Notes under the pieces: generated by a model | What the model was told of the DNA's origin: nothing | Seen by the model: the letters and a program-made list of their open reading frames with translations, nothing else | Database searches by the model: none | Source: an uncultured Verrucomicrobiota bacterium | GTDB lineage: Bacteria; Verrucomicrobiota; Kiritimatiellia; CAIVKH01 | DNA length: 49,755 bases | Direction: 5' to 3' | NCBI GenBank assembly: GCA_937872895.1 | Contig: CALMUP010000032.1 | Location: 1 to 49,755 of the forward strand | Part shown: positions 8,462-17,278 of the stretch, one piece after another | Position numbering within the stretch: position 1 is the first letter of the stretch | How the letters are laid out: the number at the start of each line of letters is the position of its first letter | Translations under genes and position numbers: made by a program

Positions 8462-9829
8462 ATGCAAACGGAAAGCCACATCAACCCCGACCCGCCGGCT
8501 ACCCCTTCCAGGAACGACGCGGCCTCCCCCGGCGAGAAACAAGTTCCGGCCGTCATCGAAACGGACCTTCTGCTCGAGTTCCTTTACCGCATGGGCCAGG
8601 CCTACCTAGCCTGCGGCGAACAGACCGCGAAGGTGGAGCTGACCCTGCGACGGATCGCCACGGCCTACGGCATGCGCAAGACCCGGGTCGTGGCCTTCCC
8701 CACCGCGGTGTTCATCTCCCTGTTCGACGGCACCAGCGAGAAGGTCACCCTCGCGGAATCCGAGACGCGCCTGCTGCGCCTGGACCAGATGGCCAGCGTC
8801 TATACGCTTGGCGATGCCGCGTTGACCGGCAAACTGGATGTGCGCGAGGGCCTCGACCGGCTGGCCACGATCCGCCGCCAGCAGCCGCGCTACGGCAAGC
8901 TGGGCTTTATCGTCGGCCACACCATCCTCGTCATCGGCCTGGCCTCCGTGCTGATGCCGACGGTGTACAACCTCGCCGCGGCCGCGGCGCTGGGCCTGAT
9001 CGTCGCGCTGCTGAAACTGTTCAACCGGGGCGGCTCCGTCATGTCGGTCCCGCTCCCCGTGCTGGCCGCGACCACCGTCTCCGCCCTGGTCTTCCTGGCG
9101 ACCCGCTACGGCCTCCCCATCGATCCGCTGCACGCGCTGGTGCCCCCGCTGGTCACCTTCCTGCCGGGCGCGATGCTGACCCTGGGCATGGTCGAACTCG
9201 CCTACGGGGACATGGTGAGCGGCTCCAGCCGCCTGATCGCGGGATTCGTCCAGCTGATCCTGCTGGCCTTCGGCCTGGGCATCGGCGCCGCGCTGATCGG
9301 GTACACGCCGGAAGCCCTGGTGTACGCGACGGAGAACGCCGTCACCCTGCCGTGGTCCGGATGGGCGGGTGTGCTGGTGTTCGGCGTCGGGGTCTACCTG
9401 CACTTCTCCGCGCCGCGGAATTCCTTCCACTGGCTGATCCTCGTGCTGCTCTTCGCCTTCGGGGCGCAGCGGCTCGCCACCTTTTTTATCGGCAGTGAAA
9501 TCAGCGGTTTCTTCGGCACCCTGGTGGCAACGCCGATGGGATACCTGATCCAGCTCCGCTTCAAGGGTCCGCCGGCCGCGGTGACCTTCCTGCCCAGTTT
9601 CTGGCTGCTGGTTCCCGGGGCCCTCGGCCTGCTCAGCGTCACCCGGATGATGAGCAACCGGATGGCCGGACTCGACGGCATCGTCACCGTGGTGTTCGTC
9701 ATCGCGTCGATCGCCCTCGGCACGCTGGTCGGCGCATCGCTCTACCGCGGCCTGACCGAAGCCTTCGGGGCCTGGCAACTGCAGCTCGGCCGGGCCGAGA
9801 CCTTCTTCCGCCGCAGCGACAAGCCATGA
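8462..9829 (+). CDS. Threonine/serine exporter ThrE family protein
   Basis: Inner-membrane protein of 455 aa. The N-terminal DUF1212/ThrE domain (about 35-275) starts with a soluble segment (LYRMGQAYLACGEQTAKVE) and continues into about five helices. A second ThrE_2-type membrane domain (about 290-440) contains the GTLVATPMGYLIQLRF and LVPGALGLLSV segments. Corynebacterial ThrE exports Thr/Ser by proton-motive force, while relatives in other phyla are less characterised. Single-chain forms like this one contrast with the split YjjP/YjjB pair of E. coli. No Shine-Dalgarno is evident before the ATG; the start is chosen as the only one that keeps the full N-terminal domain. It is probably the last gene of the run beginning with YitT. 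Confidence 0.87.
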   Translation: MQTESHINPDPPATPSRNDAASPGEKQVPAVIETDLLLEFLYRMGQAYLACGEQTAKVELTLRRIATAYGMRKTRVVAFPTAVFISLFDGTSEKVTLAESETRLLRLDQMASVYTLGDAALTGKLDVREGLDRLATIRRQQPRYGKLGFIVGHTILVIGLASVLMPTVYNLAAAAALGLIVALLKLFNRGGSVMSVPLPVLAATTVSALVFLATRYGLPIDPLHALVPPLVTFLPGAMLTLGMVELAYGDMVSGSSRLIAGFVQLILLAFGLGIGAALIGYTPEALVYATENAVTLPWSGWAGVLVFGVGVYLHFSAPRNSFHWLILVLLFAFGAQRLATFFIGSEISGFFGTLVATPMGYLIQLRFKGPPAAVTFLPSFWLLVPGALGLLSVTRMMSNRMAGLDGIVTVVFVIASIALGTLVGASLYRGLTEAFGAWQLQLGRAETFFRRSDKP

Positions 9830-9914
9830 GGCTCTCAACGGCCTGGACAGGAATGGTCGTGTGGTTACAGGAGAACGCGAATCGTTCGACCGCATGACCT
9901 CCCGGATAGCATGA

Positions 9915-9945
9915 CGCCATGCCGACCTGCTGAGGCAGGATGGCG
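9915..9945. other. Imperfect hairpin downstream of thrE-like gene
   Basis: CGCCAT and CCTGC pair with GCAGG and ATGGCG around a 4-nt loop, with a 5-nt one-sided bulge. It lies about 85 nt after the ThrE stop. It may act in 3'-end formation, but no T-run follows, so I do not call it an intrinsic terminator. Nothing else gene-like is visible in 9830-10195 apart from the repeat element. Confidence 0.3.
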
Positions 9946-9987
9946 GGGAAGCGGGTCGGTTAAGCCCAAAACCCGATCGTGATTTCA

Positions 9988-10123
9988 CCACGGATAGACG
10001 CGGATGCACACGGATGCGGGATTCCGAAGATGATTTCCACCGCGATAAAACCAAGCTTTTCCGTGCACAGGCAAACCCCGCGCGCCCCCTTGCACATCCG
10101 TGTTGATCCGTGTGTATCCGTGG
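9988..10123. repeat. Inverted phased-repeat element (10-bp period arms)
   Basis: The left arm has CGGAT at 9991, 10001 and 10011, exactly 10 bp apart. The right arm has ATCCG at 10096, 10106 and 10116, also exactly 10 bp apart and in inverted orientation. The two arms enclose about 75 bp of non-repeated sequence, so the element is a long interrupted palindrome beginning CCACGGAT and ending ATCCGTGG. The same design recurs at 49190-49755 and, with a different core, at 17992-18110. Confidence 0.75.
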
Positions 10124-10195
10124 TTTCAACGTCCGGATTCGGATGAAGGGTATCCGCTTACCCGACCGCCTTTCGGCGATCCGGAACGACTCGGT

Positions 10196-12028
10196 CTAGT
10201 ACAGCGGCAGCAGCAGCGGAACCAGGAAGACCGAGACCGCCATCACGACCAGGCTGAACGGCACACCGACCTTCACGAAATCCCCGAACTTGTAGTTGCC
10301 CGGACCAACGACCAGCGTGTTCACCGGGGAGGAGATCGGCGTCATGAAGGCGGTCGACGCGGCCAGCGCGACGATCATCGCGAACGGATACGGCGACGCG
10401 TTCATGTCGCTGGCGATGGCCAGCGCCACCGGGGCCATCAGGACCGCGGTGGCCGTGTTGGAGATGAACAGGCCGAGCATCGCGGTGATCAGGAAGATGC
10501 TCCCCAGCACCACGTGGGTCCCCGCGCCGCCGATCACCGAGACCAGCGCCTCCGCGGCCAGGTCAACCCCGCCGGTCCGCTGCAACGCCAGCGAAAACGG
10601 GAGCATGCCGACAATCAGGATCAGGCTCTTCCAGTGGATGGAGCGGTAGGCGCTCTCGAAATCAATGCACCGCAACGCACCCATCAGCAACGCGGCGATC
10701 AGCGCGGCCTGGACGTTCGGCACGACGCCGCTGATCATCAGGCCCACCATCAACAGCAGGCAGGCCACCGCCTGCGGGGCCTTGCTGGAGGCGGGCAACA
10801 CCTCGTCCATCTCGGCGGGCAGGTTCAGCACCACCAGGTTGGAGGCATCGGTCTGCAGGGTGCCGATCTCCTTCCAGGTGCCCACGACAAGCAGGGTATC
10901 GCCGACGCGCAGCTTCTCGTCGATCAGGTTGCCTTCGCGGGCGACCTTGCCGCGGCGCAGGCCGATCACGGTCACGCCGTAGCGGGTGCGGATCTGGGAT
11001 TCGGCGATGGTCAGGTCGGCCAGCTCCGAATTGGCACCCAGCATGACCTCGGCCATGCCGATCTCCTGCGACCGGTCGGTAAAGTACTCGCCGGTGAGCG
11101 GAAGCGGTTCCAGACCGTAGGTTTTCCCGAGGGATCCGACGGGCGTGTCCCCGCGGAAGAAATCCACGAACAGGATGTCATCGGCCAGGATCTCGGTATC
11201 GGGCGTCGGGCTGATCAGCTTGCGGGAGGAGCGGATCACTCGATCAATCGCGATAATGCTCGCGCCTAAACCACTCTCCGCGATGATCGTCCGGATCGAC
11301 TTGCCCACCAGTGGCGAACCCGGCGTCACCCGCACCCGCTGCTCGCGGGCGGCCAGCTTGTATTCCTGGACCCACGAACCCAGCGTGGGGCGTTGGCTGG
11401 TCGCGCTGGCGGCTCCCCCGCCCGCGGAGAGCCAGCGGCGAGCGAACAGCATGTAGAGGATGCCGAGGGCGAGGATCGGGACACCGAACGGGGTCAGGCT
11501 GAAGAAGTGGAATCCGTCGGCGCCCTGGCGGACGAGTTCGCTGTTGACCACGAGGTTGGGGGCGGTTCCCACCAGGGTCATCATGCCGCTGATCAGCGCG
11601 GCGACGCTCATCGGCATCATCAGGCGGCTCGGCGACATGCCCGTGCTCTGGGCGATGCGCAGTGCGACCGGGATGAAGATGGCGATCACGCCGGTGGAGC
11701 TCATGATCGACCCGAGCATGCCCACCGACAACATCAACAGGACCAGCAGGCGGGTTTCGCTGCTGCCCGCCGTCACGGAAAGCCAGTCGCCCAGCTTCTG
11801 GGCCACTCCGGTGCGCACCAAGCCCTCGCCGATCACGAACAGCACGGCGATCAGCACGATGCTGGAATCGCTGAAGCCGGCGATCGCCTCGCCCACGGTG
11901 ATCACGCCGGTAAAGGGAAGCAGCACGATCATGATCAACGCCACCGCATCCATGCGGGGCTTGTTGATCACGAACATGACCACCGAGGCAACGAGCAGGG
12001 CGAGCACGACGAGGAGTTCAGTATTCAT
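10196..12028 (-). CDS. SLC13-family permease with RCK_C (TrkA-C) domains
   Basis: Second DASS-type carrier in the window, 610 aa from the ATG at 12028. Membrane halves (about 1-195 and 405-610) surround two RCK_C-like domains, around VTPGSPLVGKSIRT and the segment after LTIAESQIRTRYGVTVIG. The N-terminus (MNTELLVVLALLVASVVMF) is a membrane helix, which is why 12028 is preferred to the in-frame ATG at 12103. The C-terminal half has the typical MTPISSPVNTLVVGPG motif, in place of MTPVATPTNLMVMEPG in the paralogue at 1630-3441. It should import an anionic solute with Na+ or H+; the substrate is unknown. It is transcribed divergently from the RND genes and has no coding partner on its strand within 370 bp downstream. 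Confidence 0.92.
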   Translation of the reverse strand: MNTELLVVLALLVASVVMFVINKPRMDAVALIMIVLLPFTGVITVGEAIAGFSDSSIVLIAVLFVIGEGLVRTGVAQKLGDWLSVTAGSSETRLLVLLMLSVGMLGSIMSSTGVIAIFIPVALRIAQSTGMSPSRLMMPMSVAALISGMMTLVGTAPNLVVNSELVRQGADGFHFFSLTPFGVPILALGILYMLFARRWLSAGGGAASATSQRPTLGSWVQEYKLAAREQRVRVTPGSPLVGKSIRTIIAESGLGASIIAIDRVIRSSRKLISPTPDTEILADDILFVDFFRGDTPVGSLGKTYGLEPLPLTGEYFTDRSQEIGMAEVMLGANSELADLTIAESQIRTRYGVTVIGLRRGKVAREGNLIDEKLRVGDTLLVVGTWKEIGTLQTDASNLVVLNLPAEMDEVLPASSKAPQAVACLLLMVGLMISGVVPNVQAALIAALLMGALRCIDFESAYRSIHWKSLILIVGMLPFSLALQRTGGVDLAAEALVSVIGGAGTHVVLGSIFLITAMLGLFISNTATAVLMAPVALAIASDMNASPYPFAMIVALAASTAFMTPISSPVNTLVVGPGNYKFGDFVKVGVPFSLVVMAVSVFLVPLLLPLY

Positions 12029-12258
12029 AGGCGGCAAGGCAGGACGCTGGACATACCCGCAAACGGTGCGGCGGCCGGGACCGATTCCTCCGGGAACAGG
12101 CATGGTCCAACAGTGTTTTCACGCACGAGGCACTCCGGCCACGACGGTTGGCTTCATCAACGGTTCGGTGCGCACTGTAAGTTCCGTCGACGGCAGCCAC
12201 AAGGAGATTCTTTGCCCCAAAACAAAGGCAAAACACGGGTTTTTCCCGTCCATTTCTA

Positions 12259-12287
12259 TTGACGGGTAACCCCCCGGTCTATACCGT
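12259..12287 (+). promoter_or_regulatory. Candidate promoter for the RND operon
   Basis: TTGACG (12259-12264), a 17-nt spacer and TACCGT (12282-12287) lie just before the adaptor ATG at 12297. Transcription would begin only a few nt from the start codon, giving an almost leaderless mRNA. A small perfect hairpin, ACGGG-TTTTT-CCCGT (12235-12249), sits immediately upstream and could be an operator. The -10 keeps only the TA...T positions. Confidence 0.38.
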
Positions 12288-12296
12288 CCAGACCTC

Positions 12297-13409
12297 ATGA
12301 ATCCCTTCCGAAACGACTCCCTCGTCTGGCGTCTCGCCACCACCACCCTGGCCTCGATCCTCCTGCTGGGTTGCACCCAGGAAACCGAGCGCCCGGTTGT
12401 CGCGCAACCGGTCCGGCTGTTCCAACTGGAAGGTGCCGGCGAAACCTCCTTCCGCAACTTCCCGGGCGAAGTGGTGGCCAGCGAAACCGCCCGCCTCTCG
12501 TTCGAGGTGCCCGGCCGGCTGATCACCTTCCCGATCCAGAACGGCCAACTCGTCAAGAAGGGCGACCTGATCGGCCAGTTGGACACCGCCGATTTCGTGG
12601 CGGCCCGCGACAGCGCCCAGGCCGCGTACGATGCCGCGCGCAGCAACTTTGACCGGAACGAACTCCTGCAGAAGCAGAATGTGATCCCGATGGCCGTGCT
12701 TGACCGGGCCCGGCAGGAACTGGACACGGCCAACGCCGCCCTGCGCACCGCGGTACGCGCCCTGGAGTCCACCCGGCTGGAGGCCCCGTTCGACGGCCGC
12801 ATCTCGGCCCGCATCGCCCGCGAGCTGCAGAACGTCCGCGCCCAGGAACAGGTGGCCATCCTCGAAGACATCTCCACGATGGAGGTCGAGATCAACATCC
12901 CCGAACGCGACATGATGCTCGGGCAGCAGGGGCTCACCGTGGCCGATGCCCGTGAAATCCTCGAGGCGTATGTGGAGTTCGCCTCCATCCCGGACCGCCG
13001 GATCGACCTCACCCTGAAAAGCTTCAGCACCCGCGCCAATCCGGTCTCCCGCACGTTCCTGGTGTCCTTCGAATTCGCCCCGCCCGCCGACCTGAACATC
13101 CTGCCCGGGATGACCGGCTCGGTGCTGGTGCGGCGCAAGGCCGGCGAGGGCGTCAATGCGGGCCGGAGTTCGCTCCACCTGGTGCCCGTGGAGGCCCTGA
13201 CCACCCACCTCGGCTCCTCCACGGTCTGGAGGCTGGACCCGGCGAACATGACGGTGTCCGCCGTGCCGGTGACCGTCACCGCCATCGAGGGCGGCGCCGC
13301 GCTGGTTCAGTCCGAAACGCTGGCCAAGGGGGATGAAATCGTCGTCTCGGGCGCACGTTTCCTGGCTGAAGGCATGCCCATCCGCCGGATGCAACCCCGC
13401 ACGCCCTGA
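12297..13409 (+). CDS. RND efflux periplasmic adaptor (membrane fusion protein), lipoprotein
   Basis: HlyD/AcrA-type adaptor of 370 aa. The N-terminus carries a lipobox (LLLGC, Cys26), so it is probably lipidated and anchored in the inner membrane. Next come the half-barrel and lipoyl regions (LSFEVPGRLITFPIQNGQLVKKG). A coiled-coil hairpin, about residues 95-160, follows (RDSAQAAYDAARSNFDR). The second lipoyl half is EAPFDGRISARIA, followed by beta-barrel and membrane-proximal domains. It would link the RND pump encoded 13 nt downstream to an outer-membrane channel. No channel gene is adjacent; a TolC-type gene is present at 23767-25074. It is divergent from the SLC13 gene across a 268-nt gap. 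Substrate is unknown. Confidence 0.93.
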   Translation: MNPFRNDSLVWRLATTTLASILLLGCTQETERPVVAQPVRLFQLEGAGETSFRNFPGEVVASETARLSFEVPGRLITFPIQNGQLVKKGDLIGQLDTADFVAARDSAQAAYDAARSNFDRNELLQKQNVIPMAVLDRARQELDTANAALRTAVRALESTRLEAPFDGRISARIARELQNVRAQEQVAILEDISTMEVEINIPERDMMLGQQGLTVADAREILEAYVEFASIPDRRIDLTLKSFSTRANPVSRTFLVSFEFAPPADLNILPGMTGSVLVRRKAGEGVNAGRSSLHLVPVEALTTHLGSSTVWRLDPANMTVSAVPVTVTAIEGGAALVQSETLAKGDEIVVSGARFLAEGMPIRRMQPRTP

Positions 13410-13422
13410 CCCTCCATTCCCC

Positions 13423-16400
13423 ATGAATCCCGCTGAAATCTCGATCCGCAACAAGACCGTCACCCTCGTCTTCACCGCCCTGATGGTGATCGGGGGGATC
13501 CTGTCCTACGTGAACATCTCACGCCTGGAGGACCCGGAATTCACCATCAAGGACGCGCTGGTCGTCACCAGCTACCCGGGCGCCTCGGCCGCCGAAGTCG
13601 CGGACGAAGTGAGCGATGTCATCGAACGGGCCCTCCAGCAGATGGGCCAGCTCGACCGGGTCACGTCCCGCTCCGAGCGGGGTCGCAGCACCGTGACCGC
13701 GACGATCAAGGCCGAATACGACAAGACCACCCTGCCGCAGGTGTGGGATGAACTGCGGCGGCGGATCGGCGATGCCCAGCGGCACCTCCCGCCCGGCGCC
13801 ACCCCCTCGCTGGTGATCGACGACTTCGGCGACGTGTTCGGTATTTTCTACGCCATCACCGGGCCGGACTACACCCAGGCCGAATTGTACGAGATCGCCA
13901 AGATGCTGCGGCAGAACCTCGTGCTGGTGGATGACGTCAACAAGGTGGAGATCTTCGCCGACCAGCAGGAAGTGATCTACGTCGAGATGGCCCGGAACCG
14001 GATGGCCCAGCTCGGCATCCAGCCGCGCGAGATCGCCGCCGCGCTCGGGGAGCAGAACCTGGTCCGCTTTTCCGGCATTGCCGATTCCGGCACGATGCGC
14101 ATGACCATCGACCCCACCGGCTCCTCGCAGAGCGTCGAGTCGCTGGGCGAGATCATCATCCGCCAGGGCCGCAGCGGTCCGGGGGAGGACAGCCCCCTGA
14201 TCTTCCTGCGGGACATCGCCACCATTACCCGCGACTACATCGATCCCCCCCACACGCTGCTGCGGTACGACGGCCAGCCCGCGGTCGGGCTCACGATCTC
14301 CACCGTCAGCGGGGGCAACGTGGTGTGGATGGGTGCGGCCGTGGAACGCCGGCTCGAGGAACTCCGGTCGCAGATCCCGCTCGGCGTCGAACTCCACCAG
14401 GTCTCCTTCCAGGCCGACAACGTCACCGAGGCGATCAACAACTTCGTCCTGAGCCTGGCCCAGGCGGTGGGCATTGTCTTCGTGATCCTGCTGATCTTCA
14501 TGGGCATGCGGAGCGGCATGATCATCGGCGGGGTGCTCTTCATCACCATCTGCGCGACCATGATCGTCATGGAATCCGTGGGCGTTTCCCTCGAGCGCAT
14601 TTCCCTCGGCGCGCTCATCATCGCCCTGGGCATGCTGGTGGACAACGCCATCGTCATCACCGAAGGCATGCTGGTGGCCATTCAGCGCGGCGTGGACCGC
14701 ATGAAGGCCGCCAAGGAGATCGTCAAGCAGACCGCGATGCCGCTGCTCGGGTCCACCGCCATCGCCATTCTCGCCTTCGGGGCGATCGGCCTCTCCCAGG
14801 ACAGCACCGGGGAATACTGCCGCTCGCTCTTCATCGTGCTGCTGGTGGCCCTGGGCATCAGCTGGATCACCGCGGTGACCATCACCCCGCTGCTCTGCTA
14901 CATGTTCATCAAGGGCAAACCCGAAGGGACTGCGGGCGCTTCCCAGGAGCCGGAAAAGGACCCCTACGGCGGCGCCCTGTTCGTCGGCTACAAGTCGTTC
15001 CTCAACTTCTGCCTTCGCCGCCGCCGGTTGACCATCGTCTCGCTGGTGATGTTGCTGGGTCTCTCGGGCTTCGCCTTCCGGTTCGTTGAACAGAGCTTCT
15101 TCCCGGACTCGACCCGGCGGCAGTTCATGATCGATGTCTGGTCGCCCGTCGGCATCCGGCTCGACCAGTCCGTCGAAAACCTGGCCGCGATCGAGGAATT
15201 TGTCCTGTCGCTCGACGGCGTCACCCACGTCGCCACCGTGGCCGGCCGCGGCGCTCCCCGCTTCCTGCTCACCTACGCCCCCGAACAGGCGGACACGGGG
15301 TATGCGCTGTTGATGGTGGACGTGGATGACCACCTCCGCATCAACGAATTGATCGCGCGGGTCCAGGAGGAAGTCACCGCCGCGTTCCCGGACAACCAGA
15401 TCATCACCCGCCGGTTCATGCTGGGTCCGGGCGCGGGCGGACGAATCCAGGCACGTTTTTCCGGCCCGAACCACGACGACTTGCGCAGCGTTGCCGTGGA
15501 GGCGATGAACATCCTCCGGCGGGACGGCGGCGCACAGGGCGTCCGCCTGGACTGCCGCGAGCAGGTCCACGTCCTGCGTCCCCAGTTCATGGAAACCGAG
15601 GCGCGCCGCGCCAGCGTCACCCGCACGGACCTGGCCCACGCACTTGAATCCACGTTCAGCGGCCGCCGCATGGGCATTTTCCGCGAGGGCGACGAGATCA
15701 TCCCGATCGTGCTGCGCAGCCCCTACCGCGAGCGCTACAACCCGGACATGATCCGCGATGTCCAGGTGTTCAGTTCGGCCACGGCCACCTTCGTGCCGAT
15801 CCGGCAGGTGGTCTCGGACTTCACGGTGGAGGTCGAGGACCCCATCATCATGCGCCGGAACCGCCAAAGCACCATCACCATGCATGCCGACCCGATCACG
15901 GGTCTGCCGAGCGCCCTGTTCGAGCGCGTGCGCGAGCAGATCGAGGCGATCCCGCTCCCTCCCGGAGTCGTGCTGGAATGGGGCGGCGAATACGAGGATT
16001 CCGGCAACGCCCAGGCCGCCGTCGCCAGCTCGCTGCCCTTCTTCCTGCTGATGATGGTCCTGATCGTGCTCACCCTGTTCAACTGCATCAAGACGACACT
16101 GATCATCTGGATCACCGTGCCCTTCGCCCTGATCGGCATCGTTGCGGGACTGCTGCTCGCCGGCCAGCCCTTCGGCTTCATGGCCCTGCTCGGCGCGTTG
16201 AGCCTTTCCGGCATGCTCATCAAGAACGGAATCGTGCTCGTCGATGAAATCCGGCTGCAGATCAACACGGGCAAAGCTCCGTGGGCCGCCGTCGTGGACG
16301 CGTCGGTCAGCCGCCTCCGCCCGGTCTCCATGGCCGCCCTGACCACCGTACTCGGCCTGATTCCCCTGCTGGTGGACGCGTTCTTCGCCGCCATGGCGGT

Positions 16401-16527
16401 TACCGTGATGGCCGGCCTGCTGTTTGCCACCGTCCTGACCCTGATCATGGTCCCGGTCCTGTACGTGGCCTTCTTCAAGATCCGGCCGGACAGCACGCCG
16501 ACCAAGGCGGAGCCGGTGGCGGTATAA
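13423..16527 (+). CDS. RND efflux transporter permease subunit (AcrB-like)
   Basis: Inner-membrane pump of 1034 aa with the twelve-helix RND plan and two large periplasmic loops. The first helix starts at about residue 10 (TLVFTALMVIGGILSY). The porter-domain sequence YPGASAAEVADEVSDVIE follows. TM4 contains the proton-relay motif GMLVDNAIVITEG at about 402-414, and the second half has GMLIKNGIVLVDEI near 929. The ATG at 13423 is chosen because MNPAEISIRNKT matches the usual cytosolic N-terminus; an in-frame ATG at 13333 would overlap the adaptor gene. With the adaptor it forms a pump energised by proton-motive force. The last 32 codons and the downstream 90 bp are duplicated at 17279-17466 on the far side of a toxin-antitoxin pair. 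Confidence 0.95.
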   Translation: MNPAEISIRNKTVTLVFTALMVIGGILSYVNISRLEDPEFTIKDALVVTSYPGASAAEVADEVSDVIERALQQMGQLDRVTSRSERGRSTVTATIKAEYDKTTLPQVWDELRRRIGDAQRHLPPGATPSLVIDDFGDVFGIFYAITGPDYTQAELYEIAKMLRQNLVLVDDVNKVEIFADQQEVIYVEMARNRMAQLGIQPREIAAALGEQNLVRFSGIADSGTMRMTIDPTGSSQSVESLGEIIIRQGRSGPGEDSPLIFLRDIATITRDYIDPPHTLLRYDGQPAVGLTISTVSGGNVVWMGAAVERRLEELRSQIPLGVELHQVSFQADNVTEAINNFVLSLAQAVGIVFVILLIFMGMRSGMIIGGVLFITICATMIVMESVGVSLERISLGALIIALGMLVDNAIVITEGMLVAIQRGVDRMKAAKEIVKQTAMPLLGSTAIAILAFGAIGLSQDSTGEYCRSLFIVLLVALGISWITAVTITPLLCYMFIKGKPEGTAGASQEPEKDPYGGALFVGYKSFLNFCLRRRRLTIVSLVMLLGLSGFAFRFVEQSFFPDSTRRQFMIDVWSPVGIRLDQSVENLAAIEEFVLSLDGVTHVATVAGRGAPRFLLTYAPEQADTGYALLMVDVDDHLRINELIARVQEEVTAAFPDNQIITRRFMLGPGAGGRIQARFSGPNHDDLRSVAVEAMNILRRDGGAQGVRLDCREQVHVLRPQFMETEARRASVTRTDLAHALESTFSGRRMGIFREGDEIIPIVLRSPYRERYNPDMIRDVQVFSSATATFVPIRQVVSDFTVEVEDPIIMRRNRQSTITMHADPITGLPSALFERVREQIEAIPLPPGVVLEWGGEYEDSGNAQAAVASSLPFFLLMMVLIVLTLFNCIKTTLIIWITVPFALIGIVAGLLLAGQPFGFMALLGALSLSGMLIKNGIVLVDEIRLQINTGKAPWAAVVDASVSRLRPVSMAALTTVLGLIPLLVDAFFAAMAVTVMAGLLFATVLTLIMVPVLYVAFFKIRPDSTPTKAEPVAV

Positions 16528-16619
16528 CCCGCCCGCAGTGAGCGTTCCATAACGCCCCGGTTCGTGCTCGCCACCGACGCGTACACGCCGATCCCGTCCG
16601 GCATGCCATCCTCCGCGAC
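16432..16619 (+). repeat. 188-bp direct repeat, copy 1 (RND gene 3' end plus flank)
   Basis: This segment covers the last codons and stop of the RND permease plus about 90 bp downstream. It recurs in the same orientation at 17279-17466 with the same length and only about seven substitutions by eye (roughly 96% identity), no indels. The two copies bracket the toxin-antitoxin genes. Confidence 0.9.
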
Positions 16620-16656
16620 GGCGAGATGCCTGAGTCAGCCCTGACGCCCCGGATCA

Positions 16657-16685
16657 TTGACGGCAACGGCCAGCATCGGTATGGT
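16657..16685 (+). promoter_or_regulatory. Sigma-70 promoter of the toxin-antitoxin pair
   Basis: TTGACG (16657-16662), exactly 17 nt, then TATGGT (16680-16685). The expected start of transcription falls at or within a base or two of the antitoxin ATG (16692), so the mRNA would be leaderless. This agrees with the absence of a Shine-Dalgarno there. The same -10 hexamer is used in the promoter at 35378-35406. Confidence 0.55.
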
Positions 16686-16691
16686 TTCTAT

Positions 16692-16919
16692 ATGAGTAGG
16701 CTTGAAAAAGTGCGCAGCGAAGTCATGGCGTTGTCGGCCAGCGAACGCGCCAGCCTGGCACACGATCTGATTCTGAGTCTCGACGATCCCTCCGACTGCG
16801 ATCTGGGTTCGACCGAGGAGATGGAGATACAACGTCGACTCAACATGGTCCGGGAGGGCAAAGCCCCGGGACGCCCGGCGGCAGAGGTGTTCGCGGATAT
16901 CAGGGCCAAGTATTCATGA
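16692..16919 (+). CDS. Addiction-module antitoxin (Unstab_antitox / PF09720-like)
   Basis: Small protein of 75 aa matching the addiction-module component family: an N-terminal helix (SRLEKVRSEVMALSASER), the conserved ASLAHDLILSLD segment, then EEMEIQRRLNMVREGKAPGRPAAEVFADIRAKY, which resembles the toxin-binding tail of these antitoxins. The ATG at 16692 is chosen over the in-frame ATG at 16626 because the family starts with MSRLEKV-like sequences and a promoter ends right before it. Its stop overlaps the toxin start as ATGA, giving translational coupling. It should neutralise the ParE/RelE-like toxin encoded next and probably represses the operon. Confidence 0.88.
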   Translation: MSRLEKVRSEVMALSASERASLAHDLILSLDDPSDCDLGSTEEMEIQRRLNMVREGKAPGRPAAEVFADIRAKYS

Positions 16920-17212
16920 CCAACTTCACGTTCCTGCACGAAGCCGAAGTCGAGCTTTGGGCGGCCGTGACCTACTACGAGGAGAGATCGCCGGGTCTTG
17001 GACTCGATTTTCAAACCGAAATCGAGCAAGTGCTTGCAACCATAGCCGCACACCCGGAACGGTGTCCGTTACGTACCGATGGCACGCGCAGATGTCTTGC
17101 CCACCGTTTCCCTTATCTCGTTGTGTACACCTGCGAAAACGACCACATCTGGCTTCTAGCTGTCGCACACGCTAAACGCCGCCCGGGCTTTTGGCGCATG
17201 AGAGGTGGCTGA
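16916..17212 (+). CDS. ParE/RelE-family toxin
   Basis: Toxin of 98 aa with the RelE/ParE fold signature: an N-terminal strand and helix (FTFLHEAEVELWAAVTYYEERSPGLGLDF), a helix containing IEQVLATIAAHPERCP, then strands RCLAHRFPYLVVYTCENDHIWLLAVAHAKRRPGFW. The final segment is typical of ParE-like toxins (VxVxHxxRxPxFW). PF09720 antitoxins usually partner toxins of this group; whether the target is DNA gyrase or ribosomal mRNA cannot be told from sequence. It overlaps the antitoxin by 4 nt. Both genes are complete, so the module may be active. It lies between two direct repeats of the RND gene end. Confidence 0.88.
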   Translation: MTNFTFLHEAEVELWAAVTYYEERSPGLGLDFQTEIEQVLATIAAHPERCPLRTDGTRRCLAHRFPYLVVYTCENDHIWLLAVAHAKRRPGFWRMRGG

Positions 17213-17278
17213 GCACAATCCGGATGCCCGGGGGACGGAGCCTGGTGAATCGAGGGAACAGGGACAGGCAAGTGATTG

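Noticed and set aside
16626-16691. Longer N-terminus for the antitoxin from the ATG at 16626
   Set aside because: It would include the -35/-10 promoter in the coding region and does not resemble the family N-terminus.
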